Shown here piece by piece: positions 8,412 through 16,394 of a stretch of 64,000 nt of DNA. Below the pieces are notes generated by a model. It saw only the letters and a program-made list of their open reading frames with translations, made no database searches and was not told the DNA's origin. The stretch is from Achromobacter aloeverae. Its GTDB lineage: Bacteria > Pseudomonadota > Gammaproteobacteria > Burkholderiales > Burkholderiaceae_B. The DNA lies in contig NZ_PYAL01000006.1 of NCBI RefSeq assembly GCF_004121055.1, forward strand, positions 310,001-374,000, in the 5' to 3' direction. The position numbers and the translations under genes are program-made. Position 1 is the first letter of the stretch. Each line of letters opens with the position of its first letter.

Positions 8412-9410
8412 ATGGAGCGTCGAAGCGCATTGAAAATAATGGCGCTGATAGCCGGGATGGGCCAGGCAGCCAGGACCTGGGGGGAAGGCGGCGCCTATCC
8501 CGCCCGGCCGATAAAAATCATAGTATCGGCGACGCCGGGCAGCGCCACGGACCTGGCGGGACGCCTGGTCGGCGATCTGCTCAACGTCAAGTACGGCCAG
8601 GGCGTCGTGGTGGAGAACCGCGCCGGCGCGGGAGGCGTGATCGGCATGCAGGCCGCCGCGTCCTCCCGGCCCGACGGTTATACGCTGGCGACGGGCGGCC
8701 TGGGTAATAACGTGCTGCCGCCAGTGACCCTGCGCGGCCTGCCGCTGGATATCCCGGCGGCGCTGCGGCCTGTCGCCCAAGTCGCGGAGTTCGTCAATGC
8801 ATTGGTGGTGCGCGTGGACCATCCGGCCAATTCCGTGCCGGAACTGATCGAGTACCTGCGCGCCAGCAAGCGCAAACCCCTGTATGGCAGCAATGGGGTG
8901 GGCAGCTCCTCGCAGATGACCGCTGAACTCTTCGCCTTGCGCGTCGGCATGAAATTCGACCACGTGCCCTATAAAGGGGCGACCGAGGTGCTGGTCGGCA
9001 CGGCCAACAGCGACCTCGATTTCTGTTTCATGAACCTGCCTCCCACGCTGCCCATGGTCGAGGGGCGGCACCTGAAGGCGCTGGCGGTCACCAGTTCCTA
9101 CCGGGCCCGGCAGCTGCCGGGAGTGCCCACGATGCAGGAGCAGGGCGTCAAGGACTTCGACGTGACCAGTTGGCTGGGTATCTACGCCCCGTCCAAGGTC
9201 GAGCCCGCCATCATCGACCAGCTTTCCTCCGCCATTGTCACGGGCCTTGCGACGCCCGAATACCAGAAGCGCATCATCGGCGCCGGTTTCGAACCCAAGC
9301 TGCGCAACGCCGCCGAATTCCAGGCGTTTTCGGCGGCGGAGCTCAAGCGCTGGGGCGACGTGGCGAGGCAGGCCGGGATTGTCGTGGAGTACGGCGGCGC
9401 GAAGGGGTAG
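8412..9410 (+). CDS. Bug-type periplasmic receptor
   Basis: A 332-residue Bug/TctC-like receptor. The start is short and basic (MERRSALKIMALIAGMGQA) with a weak hydrophobic stretch, followed by YPARPIKIIVSATPGSATDLAGRL, VVVENRAGAGG, HVPYKGATEVLVG and VPTMQEQGV. It is similar along its length to the Bug gene at 12193, including the shared phrases VTSWLG and LKALAVTSSYR/LRAIAVTSSYR, so the two probably bind related ligands. It is separated from the preceding lyase gene by 140 bases, so it may have its own promoter. It converges on the 2-hydroxyacid dehydrogenase gene with a 10-base gap. Confidence 0.92.
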   Translation: MERRSALKIMALIAGMGQAARTWGEGGAYPARPIKIIVSATPGSATDLAGRLVGDLLNVKYGQGVVVENRAGAGGVIGMQAAASSRPDGYTLATGGLGNNVLPPVTLRGLPLDIPAALRPVAQVAEFVNALVVRVDHPANSVPELIEYLRASKRKPLYGSNGVGSSSQMTAELFALRVGMKFDHVPYKGATEVLVGTANSDLDFCFMNLPPTLPMVEGRHLKALAVTSSYRARQLPGVPTMQEQGVKDFDVTSWLGIYAPSKVEPAIIDQLSSAIVTGLATPEYQKRIIGAGFEPKLRNAAEFQAFSAAELKRWGDVARQAGIVVEYGGAKG

Positions 9411-9420
9411 CCGGGGGACG

Positions 9421-10398
9421 TCAGGCCGCGGCCTTCCAGGTCTCCGGATTGACCATGGCCGCGGGCTGCCTGCCGCCCAGCGCATCGAGCAGATTGGCCA
9501 CGGCCAGGTCTATCATGGCGCGCCGCGTTTCATGCGTGGCACTGCCGACGTGGGCCTGCAGCACCACGTTGGGCAGTCCGCACAGGGGATGGGTCGCCGG
9601 TAGCGGCTCCTGCTCCATCACGTCCAGGCCGGCGCCGGCGATGGTTCCTGCGCGCAAGGCGTCCACCAGGGCGGCCTCGTCCACCACCGGGCCGCGCGCG
9701 GTGTTGATCAGGTAGGCGGTGGGTTTCATCAACGATAGTTCTCGCTTGCCCACGGAGTGACGGGTCTGCGCCGAGAGCGGAATGTGGATGCTGAGGACGT
9801 CCGCCGACTTGAACAGTTCGTCGCGTTCCACGAACGTTGCCAGGCCCCCGGCTTCCGGATCCTCGCGCCGGTTGTGGTAGATCACCGGCATGTCGAAGGC
9901 CCGTGCGGTGCGCGCCACCACCCGGCCGATGCGGCCCATGCCCAGCAAGCCCAGCGTCTTGCCGCGGATGTCGCGCGTAAGCGGGAACGGGCCCTGGGCC
10001 CAGGCGCCGCTGCGCACGAAGGCATCGCCTGCCACGAGGTTGCGGGCCAGGCACAGCATCAGGCCGATGGTGACGTCGGCCACGGCGCCGTCCAGCACGC
10101 CGGGCGTATTGCAGATCAGCACCCCGCGGGAGGTGGCGGCGGCGACGTCGACGTTGTCGAAGCCGACCGCGAAGTTGGAGCTGACCTTCAGCGCCGGCAG
10201 CGCGTCGAGCAAGGCCTGGTCGATCCTGGTCTTCATGGTGCAGACCATGCCGCTGACCTGGGCCCGCACGTCGGCGGGAACGGCGTCCGCGGGGGACTGG
10301 CCCATCGGGACGTCGACCAGGTCGCAGGCGGCGGCCAGGCGTTCACGCAGGTCGGGCGGCAGCGGCACGGAGACGATGACTTTGGGTTTCTGGCTCAT
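9421..10398 (-). CDS. D-2-hydroxyacid dehydrogenase (glyoxylate/hydroxypyruvate reductase type)
   Basis: A 325-residue NAD(P)-dependent dehydrogenase. The nucleotide-binding motif GLLGMGRIGRVVA lies near residue 150, the signature region NTARGPVVDEAALVDAL near 230, and the catalytic histidine in QAHVGSATHETR near 285, preceded by the expected Glu in DVMEQEP. Family members reduce glyoxylate, hydroxypyruvate or other 2-keto acids. It is the last gene of the dioxygenase operon, 15 bases after the 69-residue gene, and may handle a keto acid released by ring cleavage. The substrate is not determinable here. Confidence 0.88.
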   Translation of the reverse strand: MSQKPKVIVSVPLPPDLRERLAAACDLVDVPMGQSPADAVPADVRAQVSGMVCTMKTRIDQALLDALPALKVSSNFAVGFDNVDVAAATSRGVLICNTPGVLDGAVADVTIGLMLCLARNLVAGDAFVRSGAWAQGPFPLTRDIRGKTLGLLGMGRIGRVVARTARAFDMPVIYHNRREDPEAGGLATFVERDELFKSADVLSIHIPLSAQTRHSVGKRELSLMKPTAYLINTARGPVVDEAALVDALRAGTIAGAGLDVMEQEPLPATHPLCGLPNVVLQAHVGSATHETRRAMIDLAVANLLDALGGRQPAAMVNPETWKAAA

Positions 10399-10413
10399 GG
10401 GGATTCCAAGGGT

Positions 10414-10623
10414 TCAAGTTTCGAGGGTGGCGACGTCGGTGGCGAAGACCTGTTGCTCGCCGGCATCGATGAGGGAAGGGTCGGTCGGGTGGTCGATGTA
10501 GCGCACGATCAGCCAGAAGCCGTCCCGCGGATTCTCGACGATCTCGGCGAGCGCGCCGTCGTTCATGCGCACGCGCATGCCGGCTTGCAGTTCGACGAGA
10601 TTGAGGGTTTTGTTGTCGGCCAT
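10414..10623 (-). CDS. Small uncharacterised protein of the dioxygenase operon
   Basis: A 69-residue acidic protein (MADNKTLNLVELQAGMRVRM...) with alternating beta-strand-like segments (MRVRMNDGALAEIVE, GFWLIVRYI), suggesting a small beta-barrel of KOW/SH3-like size. It has no cysteines, signal peptide or membrane segment. A GGAACAA element precedes the ATG. It sits between the ferredoxin gene and the hydroxyacid dehydrogenase gene on the same strand, so it is very likely translated with them. I do not recognise its family. A subunit or chaperone of the oxygenase is possible but is only a guess. Confidence 0.65.
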   Translation of the reverse strand: MADNKTLNLVELQAGMRVRMNDGALAEIVENPRDGFWLIVRYIDHPTDPSLIDAGEQQVFATDVATLET

Positions 10624-10662
10624 GCGTTGTTCCTTGCTATATCCCTTTCCCGGTCGGCCCGG

Positions 10663-10989
10663 CTACAGTTCCAGCTGGGTAGCCGGGACGCGCACGCGGA
10701 TGCCGTCCAGCCCCTGGGTCATGATGACCTGGCAGGACAGGCGGCTCGTGGGACAGCGTTCCGGCACGACTTCCAGCAAGGCTTCCTCGGCAATTCCCGG
10801 CGCTTCCAGGCGCGCGTACCATTCGGCCCCGACCTGTACGTGGCAGGTGCCGCAGATGGCGCCGCCGCCGCACTCGGCGACGATGCCCTGCAGGCCGTCG
10901 CGGCGGGCGGCTTCCATCAGGGACCAGTCTTCGGGGACATCGAGCGTCTGCTCGGCGCCATCGGGCAATTCGAATACGGCTACAGGCAT
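10663..10989 (-). CDS. [2Fe-2S] ferredoxin (plant/adrenodoxin type)
   Basis: A 108-residue ferredoxin. The four cluster ligands are Cys40, Cys46, Cys49 and Cys86, in the spacing C-x5-C-x2-C-x36-C (CGGGAICGTC ... LSC) typical of the adrenodoxin/putidaredoxin group. The C-terminus RVPATQLEL is also typical. It would pass electrons from the FAD reductase encoded just upstream to the Rieske oxygenase. Many ring-hydroxylating systems use a Rieske ferredoxin instead, so this is the less common electron-chain type. The ATG at 10989 gives the family N-terminus MPVAVFELPDG. Confidence 0.93.
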   Translation of the reverse strand: MPVAVFELPDGAEQTLDVPEDWSLMEAARRDGLQGIVAECGGGAICGTCHVQVGAEWYARLEAPGIAEEALLEVVPERCPTSRLSCQVIMTQGLDGIRVRVPATQLEL

Positions 10990-11006
10990 GATGCTTCCTC
11001 TCGTGC

Positions 11007-12188
11007 TCAGGCGTAGGCTTGCGGCGTGCCGATGCGTGGCACGCCCTTGATGAATTCGACCGGGCTGTCGACCGCCTCCACCGCTGCCAGGCGGTCTTGC
11101 TGGTAGCGTTCGACCAGCCACCCCCTGGCGGTCGTGTGCAGGATGTCGCGGCAAGGCAGGGCGGGGTTGACCAGCCCGGCCATCTGCAGGCGCCGGCCAT
11201 GCTGTTCGGACCAGAATGTCGGTGGCTTGGCAGCGGGTACGGCCGTGCCGGCGATGACGGCGGCCACGATGCGTGCCTGCATCAAGGCGTTCTGCACGCT
11301 TTCGATGCGGGCGTGGCGTTGCAGCTCCTCGCGGTAGGCGCTGGCGCAATCGCCGATGGCATAGACATCCGGAGCCGAGGCGCGGCATTGCGCATCGACC
11401 ACCACGCCGTCGCGGCAAGCCAGCCCGGCAGCCTCCGCCAGCGTGGTCGCCGCGACGGCGCCGATCGATACCAGCACCAGTTCGGCCTCCTCCGTGCCGC
11501 CATCGGCCAGGCTCGCGCGCCAGATGCCCGCTACGTGGCGCCAGGCGGCCACGGTGACGCCATGGCGGATGTCGATGCCGGCGTCGCGATGCAGGGCGCT
11601 CATGCGTTCGGCGGTGGCCGCGGATACCCTGCCTGGCAGGATGCCGTGCTGCTGTTCCAGTACGCGCACTTCGGCGCCCAGCTTGCGCGCCGAGCAGGCG
11701 GCCTCCAGGCCCAGGTAGCCCGCGCCCACCACCAGCAGCCGCCGCCCAGGGCGGATGGCCTCGCGCAGGCGGTGGGCATCGTCAAGGCCGCGCACCGCGT
11801 GGACATGTTCGCCGTCCAGTCCCGCGATGGCGCGCGCGCCCGCGCCGGTGGCCAGCACGCAATGCCGATAGCCCACGCGGCGGCCGGCGCGGGTGTGCAA
11901 GACGCGTTGCGCCGTATCGAGGTGGACGACGGGGTCGCCGCTCGCAAAGTCGATACGCGATTTTTCGTAGGCGTCGCCCGCTCGCAGGGCGATGCGGTCG
12001 GCACTGGTGCCGCCGGTCAGCAAGGACTTGGACAACGGCGGGCGCTCGTACGGCGCATGGGGTTCGGCGCCGAACAGCATGACGCCGTCCTCGATGCCGG
12101 CAGCGCGCAGCGCCCAGGCGCACTCCACGCCCCCGTGCCCGGCGCCGATGATGGCGGTATGTACGTGTTGCGTTGAAACGGTCGGCAT
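11007..12188 (-). CDS. FAD-dependent ferredoxin reductase of the dioxygenase system
   Basis: A 393-residue pyridine-nucleotide-disulfide oxidoreductase of the class that feeds ring-hydroxylating oxygenases. It has an N-terminal FAD motif (AIIGAGHGGVECAWALR), the PPLSK motif near residue 50, an NAD(P)-binding GAGYLGLEAACSARKLGAEV near 150, and the FAD-closing motif DVYAIGDCA near 275. The C-terminal domain (FWSEQHGRRLQMAGL) is also typical. It lies 17 bases upstream of the ferredoxin gene and 4 bases downstream of the Bug gene, so NAD(P)H-to-oxygenase electron flow is encoded in one transcript. Confidence 0.93.
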   Translation of the reverse strand: MPTVSTQHVHTAIIGAGHGGVECAWALRAAGIEDGVMLFGAEPHAPYERPPLSKSLLTGGTSADRIALRAGDAYEKSRIDFASGDPVVHLDTAQRVLHTRAGRRVGYRHCVLATGAGARAIAGLDGEHVHAVRGLDDAHRLREAIRPGRRLLVVGAGYLGLEAACSARKLGAEVRVLEQQHGILPGRVSAATAERMSALHRDAGIDIRHGVTVAAWRHVAGIWRASLADGGTEEAELVLVSIGAVAATTLAEAAGLACRDGVVVDAQCRASAPDVYAIGDCASAYREELQRHARIESVQNALMQARIVAAVIAGTAVPAAKPPTFWSEQHGRRLQMAGLVNPALPCRDILHTTARGWLVERYQQDRLAAVEAVDSPVEFIKGVPRIGTPQAYA

Positions 12189-12192
12189 GGGA

Positions 12193-13194
12193 TCAGGTTC
12201 CGAATTTCAGCGAGATGTCGGCGCGTTGGGCGACCTGCTTCCAGCGCGCCAGCTCGGTGCGATTCAGTTCGGCGAAGGCCGCCGCGGTGGAGCCCTTGGG
12301 CTCGAAGCCCGCCACGCTGAGCGTTTCGCGCGCCCTGGGCGTGGCCATGCCTTCCTGCAAGGCGGCGCTAAGGGTCTGTACCAGTGCGGGCGCCATGCCG
12401 GCAGGGCCGTACAGGCCCAGCCAGCTGGTGACGTTGAAATCGGCCAGCCCCTGTTCCGCCATGGTCGGCACATCGGGCAATTGCTGGCTGCGATAGCTGC
12501 TGGTCACGGCGATGGCGCGCAGGGAGCCCTTGCGCAGCAGTCCCTGCACGGGGGGAAGGTTGCTGAAGCTGAAGTCGAGATTGCCGTTGATCACGTCGAC
12601 CAGCATCTCGTTGCTGCCCTTGTAGGGAACGTGCAGCAGGTGCAGTCCCGTGCGCTGCGCGAAGAAGGCCGTGGTCAGGTGCACCGACGTGCCGATGCCG
12701 TTGGAGCCGTAGCTCAGGCCCTCCTTGCTGCGCAAGCGCGCCAGCGCGATCAGGTCGTCGACCGTGCGCAAGGGCGAGTCGGCCCGTACGATCAGTACGT
12801 TGATGAACTCGGCCATTTCGCCGATGGGGGTGAATGCGCGCGACGTATCCAGCGGCAGGCCCGTGACCGTGGCCATGGGAAGCACCATGCCGCCCAGGCC
12901 GTTGAGCAGGAGCGTGTAGCCATCGGGCGGCGCGGCCGCTACGTGCTGGTTGCCTATCATGCCATTGGCGCCTGGCCGATTCTCCACCACCACGGGCTGG
13001 CCGAAACGCGTGGAGAGAATATCGCTCGCGAGGCGGCCGGCCACATCGGTCACGCCACCCGGCGGATAGGGCACCACCAGGCGTATCGGCTTGGTGGCGT
13101 AGCCGGACTCCGCGGCACGGACGGTCCGCATCCATGTGAACGGGGCCGGGACGGCGCTGGCGGCGAGCAGTTTCAATAAGGAACGTCTTTGCAT
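12193..13194 (-). CDS. Bug-type periplasmic receptor inside the dioxygenase operon
   Basis: A 333-residue Bug/TctC-like receptor starting MQRRSLLKLLAASAV, a signal peptide with two arginines. Landmarks are YATKPIRLVVPYPPGGVTDVAGRL, VVVENRPGANG, HVPYKGSNEMLVD and VPTMAEQGLADF. It sits between the beta-subunit gene and the reductase gene on the same strand, so it probably captures the aromatic acid, or a related carboxylate, that the oxygenase attacks. The ATG at 13194 is preferred to an upstream in-frame codon because it begins the signal peptide. It resembles the Bug protein encoded at 8412 more than the one at 3936. Confidence 0.92.
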   Translation of the reverse strand: MQRRSLLKLLAASAVPAPFTWMRTVRAAESGYATKPIRLVVPYPPGGVTDVAGRLASDILSTRFGQPVVVENRPGANGMIGNQHVAAAPPDGYTLLLNGLGGMVLPMATVTGLPLDTSRAFTPIGEMAEFINVLIVRADSPLRTVDDLIALARLRSKEGLSYGSNGIGTSVHLTTAFFAQRTGLHLLHVPYKGSNEMLVDVINGNLDFSFSNLPPVQGLLRKGSLRAIAVTSSYRSQQLPDVPTMAEQGLADFNVTSWLGLYGPAGMAPALVQTLSAALQEGMATPRARETLSVAGFEPKGSTAAAFAELNRTELARWKQVAQRADISLKFGT

Positions 13195-13302
13195 GCTGGC
13201 GGCTCCAGGTACGGACGAACCAGACCCGCCGCCGGGGCGGGTCGTCGTGAAGGGACAGGGTGGCGTGTGCCGGCACGCGGGCCGGCGCACCGCGGCCTCG
13301 TG

Positions 13303-13893
13303 CTAGAAGAAGATGGTGAGCGCCTTGGAAAGCAGGACGTTCTGGTCCAGGTGGATTTCCCGGGAGAGCAGCGTCCAGCGGCCATCGCGGCGCCGCAGTA
13401 CATCCTCGCGCTTGCCGGCGTAGAGATTGACTTCGGCCTGCAGCCGGTTCTGGTAGATCAGGAAGCGCGAGCGCACGCGTATCCGTTCGCCGCCGCCTGC
13501 CTCCGGTGCGACATCGAGCACGCGTATATTGGTGACCAGGTGCGAAACGCGCGAGGCGGGTTCTTCCGCCCAGTGGATGCCGGTCTTGAGCTGGGCCACC
13601 CGTTGGCGCAGCGTTTCGATGCCTTCGTCGAACCAAGCCACGTCGCGCGGGCCTGAGTACTCCTGGCTGGTGGCGTCGCGACGCACGTTGCGGGTCAGGG
13701 GCATGCGGTAGGCGATATCTTCGTCCAGCAGCTCCAGCCATGCCTCGAATTCGCGGTGGTCCAGCAGGTCGGCTTCGTAGTGCAGGAAGCGTTGCGCCTG
13801 CCACCAGATCTCCATGTCGTCCACGCTTGCATCCGTGGCCGACATGGAGGCCACGACGGGCACGGCATCCTCGGTTGCGGTAGGCGCGTTCAT
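13303..13893 (-). CDS. Ring-hydroxylating dioxygenase beta subunit
   Basis: A 196-residue small subunit of an aromatic-ring-hydroxylating dioxygenase (SnoaL-like fold). Family features are FLHYEADLLDHREFEAWLELLDEDIAYRMPL, then VSHLVTNIRVL and the C-terminal REIHLDQNVLLSKALTIFF. The beta subunit is structural and helps to assemble the alpha3-beta3 hexamer. Its ATG overlaps the stop of the alpha gene as ATGA at 13890-13893, which shows translational coupling and fixes the start. The 108 bases to the next gene contain no obvious terminator. Confidence 0.92.
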   Translation of the reverse strand: MNAPTATEDAVPVVASMSATDASVDDMEIWWQAQRFLHYEADLLDHREFEAWLELLDEDIAYRMPLTRNVRRDATSQEYSGPRDVAWFDEGIETLRQRVAQLKTGIHWAEEPASRVSHLVTNIRVLDVAPEAGGGERIRVRSRFLIYQNRLQAEVNLYAGKREDVLRRRDGRWTLLSREIHLDQNVLLSKALTIFF

Positions 13894-15251
13894 GCGGCTT
13901 GCTCCTCGATGCGCACGGCGCGCGCCATCAACTGCGTCCAGTCCCTGCCGTTCATGAATTGACCCCATCGGCGGTAGAAGGCGCGGGCGTTTTCCTCGGT
14001 GTACTCGCCGTTGACGGCGCAGCCGGGGATCTCGGGCACCGGCTGGGCATGGCCGACGCCCATCTGGTAATTGAAGTACAACTCGCGCGACATCGTGCCC
14101 ATGCTGGCCTCGGTGGCGCCGGTCCAGTTCTCCATGTCGTCGGACTCGGTCATGCCGCCGGGCCCGGAGTAGCGCAGGAAGTAGTGGCGCGCCGCCTCCT
14201 TGACCGCGTCCGGCGCGTCCTTGTCCACCAGGTACATGCGCCACATCTCCATTTCGGTCGGGCTGATGGGATGGAATACGGCCAGTGTGCGCGGCTGGCG
14301 TCCGTGGAAGGACATATTGGGGAAGATGGTTCCGACGCTGGTCTGCACGCGCATGGCCGAACCCAGCGTTCTCGTCCGCTTTTCGTGGATCTCGCGGTAG
14401 TAAGCCTCGACCTCCGGGTAACGGGCGTACTGCGGCGCATAAGGGCCTTCTTCATGATAGGGCAGGCGGCCCAGCAGGCCATGGCCAAGATCGGGGAAGC
14501 AGATCGCGGAGCGGCTGACAGACGGATCGCGCCGTCCCTTGCCGCCGCCGGGCCCGATGCCGACGATGTCGACAGAGCGGTGGCTGATGTCGTGATAAAG
14601 ATCGCCGATGAAATTCTCGGGCGCGAATTTCCAGTTGCACTTGACGCGCCACTTCTGCACGCCGCCGATGACCTCGGAGCCGCCGGGGCTACCGTCGCGG
14701 TGATCCAGGGCGGCATCCAGGTACAGGCGCATATTGCCCAGGTAGTCGAGAAAGGGCGGCGCGCCGGGATCCCAGGTTGCCCAGATGGCGCCCTTGTAGT
14801 TCACGACCTTGGCGACGGTCTTCAGGCCCCACTGCTTCTTGTCCAGCTCTCCCTTGTAGTGGGTGGCATGGCCGGGCACGCCCACCAGTTCACCCGGACG
14901 CTCCACCAGCTTGCCGTCAGTGGAAAAACTCCAGCCGTGATACGGACAGGTGAAGGTACGGTTGTTGCCGTGGTCGTAGCGGCATAGCTTCATGCCGCGG
15001 TGCGTACAGCTGTTGAGCATGACCTGGATCTGGCCCTGGCGATCGCGCGTCAGGATGACGGATTCCGTGCCCATGCGCGACACGAAATAGTCATCCGGCT
15101 TGGGCACCAGGCTTTCATGCCCGACGAACAGCCAGGCGCGGGAGAAGATCTGCCGTAGCTCCTGCTGGAAAATCTCGTCGTCGACGAAAATGGATCGGCT
15201 GACCAATCCTTCGTCAGCCCGCACCAGTTCATCTATCGATTTTTGCCCCAT
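13890..15251 (-). CDS. Rieske ring-hydroxylating dioxygenase alpha subunit
   Basis: A 453-residue catalytic subunit. The Rieske [2Fe-2S] ligands are Cys82 and His84 (CTHRG) and Cys102 and His105 (CPYHGW). The mononuclear iron site is predicted at Asp217, His220 and His224 (ENFIGDLYHDISH) with the distal Asp in ESDDMENW. The His-x3-His spacing is shorter than the His-x4/5-His of naphthalene and biphenyl dioxygenases, suggesting a separate subgroup. The enzyme should insert O2 into an aromatic or heterocyclic substrate, probably an aromatic acid given the neighbouring Bug receptor. It begins 33 bases after the GntR gene. Confidence 0.93.
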   Translation of the reverse strand: MGQKSIDELVRADEGLVSRSIFVDDEIFQQELRQIFSRAWLFVGHESLVPKPDDYFVSRMGTESVILTRDRQGQIQVMLNSCTHRGMKLCRYDHGNNRTFTCPYHGWSFSTDGKLVERPGELVGVPGHATHYKGELDKKQWGLKTVAKVVNYKGAIWATWDPGAPPFLDYLGNMRLYLDAALDHRDGSPGGSEVIGGVQKWRVKCNWKFAPENFIGDLYHDISHRSVDIVGIGPGGGKGRRDPSVSRSAICFPDLGHGLLGRLPYHEEGPYAPQYARYPEVEAYYREIHEKRTRTLGSAMRVQTSVGTIFPNMSFHGRQPRTLAVFHPISPTEMEMWRMYLVDKDAPDAVKEAARHYFLRYSGPGGMTESDDMENWTGATEASMGTMSRELYFNYQMGVGHAQPVPEIPGCAVNGEYTEENARAFYRRWGQFMNGRDWTQLMARAVRIEEQAA

Positions 15252-15284
15252 CGTCCATTCCCCTTGGAATCGCGGCCGGCCGCT

Positions 15285-16088
15285 TTATGCCTTGTCGGTC
15301 GTGGCAGCCGCCGTGCGCAATCTGGATTCGGTGTTGTCAACGTGCGTGCGAGCCTCTTGGCGGGCCAGCTCCGCATCGCCTTTATTTATGGCGGTGAAAA
15401 GCGCTTCATGTTCCTTTTGCGCCTGGCTGCCCCGGCCGGCGATCTTGGCCGAGCGGGAGCGCGAGACGCGCAGGTTCTTCTTGAGCAGTACCGCCAGGAA
15501 GTCGAAGAAGTTCAGGTAGTGCTCGTTGCGAGTCGCGCGAGCGACGCAGCGGTGGAATTCCATGTCGGCGTCCACGCCGATGGCGACGTCGCCGGAGGCA
15601 ATGGCGTCGCTCATCTTGCGCAAGGCCTGGCGCATGGCGGCCAGGTCGTTGTCATCGCGCCGTTGCGCGGCCAGGGCGGCCGCCTCGATCTCGAAACCGC
15701 GGCGCAACTCCACGATACGCAGCACCTGGTCGGCATCGCCGACGTCGGCGGCCTGCATGCGCAGCACCGACGGCCGCGTCGTCTGCATGACGGTGAGTCC
15801 GCGTCCTTGCTTGCTCTGGACGACGCCGTGCACCTTCAGGCGGGAAACCGCTTCGCGCAGCACGGTGCGCGAGACGCCGAGGCGGGTGGCGATGGCTTGT
15901 TCCGGCGGCAGGACTTCGCCGACCAGATAGTCGCCGCTGGTGATTTCGTCCAGCAGCATTTCCGCGATGCGGTCCGTCAGGTTGGGCTCCGACTGGGCGG
16001 GCGCGGCGGCATTCTTCTTCAGCAGCGGGAGGGAAGGCGATGTCGGCATGAGCAGGTTCGTTTTCGAAAAACGTCCGTGAGCGTCCAT
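15285..16088 (-). CDS. FadR-subfamily GntR regulator of the dioxygenase operon
   Basis: A 267-residue GntR regulator. The winged helix-turn-helix is at about residues 38-100 (LPPEQAIATRLGVSRTVLREAVSRLKVHGVV) and the FCD domain at about 115-250, with the metal/ligand residues in DADMEFHRCVARATRN and AQKEHEALFTAI. It lies immediately upstream of, and on the same strand as, the dioxygenase alpha gene, so it is probably the first gene of the operon it represses. The palindrome at 16151-16163 in its promoter is the likely operator. An alternative start at Met14 (16049) would remove a weakly conserved leader. Confidence 0.9.
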   Translation of the reverse strand: MDAHGRFSKTNLLMPTSPSLPLLKKNAAAPAQSEPNLTDRIAEMLLDEITSGDYLVGEVLPPEQAIATRLGVSRTVLREAVSRLKVHGVVQSKQGRGLTVMQTTRPSVLRMQAADVGDADQVLRIVELRRGFEIEAAALAAQRRDDNDLAAMRQALRKMSDAIASGDVAIGVDADMEFHRCVARATRNEHYLNFFDFLAVLLKKNLRVSRSRSAKIAGRGSQAQKEHEALFTAINKGDAELARQEARTHVDNTESRLRTAAATTDKA

Positions 16089-16150
16089 AACTGCCTGTGG
16101 CCGCGGACTGCGGGGCGCCTTGCGGGCCGGCCGTCCGTCGCCGTTGAAAA

Positions 16151-16163
16151 TACGATAATCGTA
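16151..16163. promoter_or_regulatory. Candidate GntR operator palindrome
   Basis: The 13-base sequence TACGATAATCGTA is a perfect palindrome around a central base pair and lies 62 bases upstream of the GntR gene. FCD-type GntR proteins usually bind short palindromes of this kind, often with ATCGTA/TACGAT half-sites. The half-site ATCGTACA recurs at 8323-8330, upstream of the Bug gene at 8412, which may therefore belong to the same regulon. The surrounding gap (16089-16394) contains no gene; besides this site it holds the direct repeat at 16225. Confidence 0.5.
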
Positions 16164-16224
16164 CAGCTGCCGATGCGCCTACTAGGGAAAGCCCGCGCCA
16201 CAGCGTGGCCGGTCGCGGCGTTTT

Positions 16225-16239
16225 TGTATCGCACTGTAT
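16225..16239 (+). promoter_or_regulatory. RstA-box-like direct repeat upstream of the exported hydrolase gene
   Basis: TGTATCGCACTGTAT contains two TGTA elements exactly 10 bases apart. The same layout occurs at 19926 and 20413. It matches the reverse of the known RstA consensus TACATNTNGTTACA in spacing and in most bases. It lies 156 bases upstream of the alpha/beta hydrolase start, which suggests that the nearby OmpR-type regulator controls that gene. Confidence 0.45.
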
Positions 16240-16394
16240 GTCTCCCCGGGCCAGACACAAGGAAAAACCAAACGCTGGTCACGGTTCGCTAAAAAGTCTC
16301 CAACGCCGGAGCGCCCGTCGGCGCGATCGGTTCCAGACGGGCTCGGGCGCAGCGATCACGCGCACCTTACCCACCTCTATTTGGAGCATGCATC

